Position numbers and translations under genes: made by a program. Shown here in pieces: positions 63,962 to 64,000 of a stretch of 64,000 nt of DNA (the stretch's first letter is position 1; every line of letters begins with the position of its first letter). The stretch comes from CAVPLM01 sp963713545. GTDB taxonomy: Bacteria > Actinomycetota > Thermoleophilia > RBG-16-64-13. The notes beneath the pieces are model-generated. The model searched no databases. It was not told the origin of the DNA and saw only the letters and a program-made list of their open reading frames with translations. The stretch is taken from assembly GCA_963713545.1 (NCBI GenBank), contig CAVQME010000014.1:186001-250000 (forward strand). Direction: 5' to 3'.

Positions 63962-64000
63962 ATGGGGAAGAAAGTATGGGTCGATCTAACACATCCATTC
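63962..64000 (+). CDS. Start of a cyclase/kynurenine-formamidase-like gene (continues beyond window end)
   Basis: ATG 63962 is preceded by AAGGAGAAAAAGGA and opens into MGKKVWVDLTHPF. The VDLTHPF opening is the usual start of the cyclase family (PF04199), which includes metal-dependent kynurenine formamidases. Only 13 codons are in the window, so the call rests on this motif and on its place in the degradation operon. Confidence 0.5.
   Translation, partial: MGKKVWVDLTHPF

Overview
The window is a GC-rich (roughly 63% by eye), gene-dense bacterial segment with frequent GTG/TTG starts and many ATGA/TGATG gene overlaps. Gene content points to an anaerobe: heterodisulfide-reductase modules, MetF/MetV methylene-THF reductase, a 2-hydroxyacyl-CoA dehydratase activase, ferredoxin:thioredoxin reductase and a beta-keto-acid cleavage enzyme. 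The Thr-rich lipoprotein linker, PucR regulator, hisI-trpE linkage and Trp-rich leader peptide fit a deep-branching actinobacterial lineage. No rRNA or other phylogenetic marker is present, so this placement is an inference.

Layout. 1-13.8 kb, minus strand: a 5'-truncated-in-window aldehyde dehydrogenase, a PEP-utilising kinase-like protein with a PNPOx-like flavoprotein, ZupT, an MMPL transporter, a giant CoA-dehydratase activase split by one in-frame TAG, and an IT-superfamily antiporter. 13.9-17.9 kb, plus strand: a frameshifted PucR regulator, AmtB, and two tandem P-II proteins that both lack the T-loop tyrosine at position 51.

18.4-39.2 kb, minus strand: the most unusual part. It holds two adjacent glutamate-synthase systems wired to heterodisulfide-reductase modules. 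The upstream one (39.2 to 32.7 kb) is an HdrB-HdrC fusion, three split GltB subunits (amidotransferase, FMN barrel, GXGXG) and glutamine synthetase, closed by a terminator hairpin. The downstream one (32.5 to 18.4 kb) is MvhD2, MetF, a divergent FeS/FMN barrel protein, a canonical FeS/FMN glutamate-synthase barrel, an amidotransferase-GXGXG fusion, HdrC, HdrB, a 1,490-residue HdrA with an embedded GltD-like NAD(P)H module, MvhD and MetV. This combines the subunits of the acetogen MetFV-HdrABC-MvhD complex with a complete glutamate synthase. Nearly every gene of the second cluster is interrupted by single-base frameshifts, almost all of the insertion type. Each gene length matches the number of inferred indels, so either sequence error or recent decay must be settled before the proteins are trusted.

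39.3-44.6 kb, minus: a BMP-type nucleoside/purine-like ABC importer. 44.7-49.7 kb: an ACT-domain remnant, FTR catalytic subunit plus glutaredoxin, an SLH/L,D-transpeptidase wall protein, a class III aminotransferase and CinA. 49.7-59.6 kb, plus: a promoter, a 41-codon Trp-rich leader peptide with hairpins, then hisI-trpE-trpG-trpD-trpC-uspA-corA-trpF-trpB-trpA. 59.6-64 kb: an XRE regulator, tRNA-Leu(CAA), and a degradation operon of a DUF849 (Kce/BKACE) enzyme, cupin, SDR, 3-hydroxyacyl-CoA dehydrogenase-like protein and the first codons of a cyclase-like gene.

Ammonium uptake, P-II sensing, glutamine synthetase and two glutamate synthases lie within 25 kb, so 14-39 kb reads as a nitrogen-assimilation island whose electron supply appears to come through Hdr-type flavin/FeS modules rather than a stand-alone GltD.
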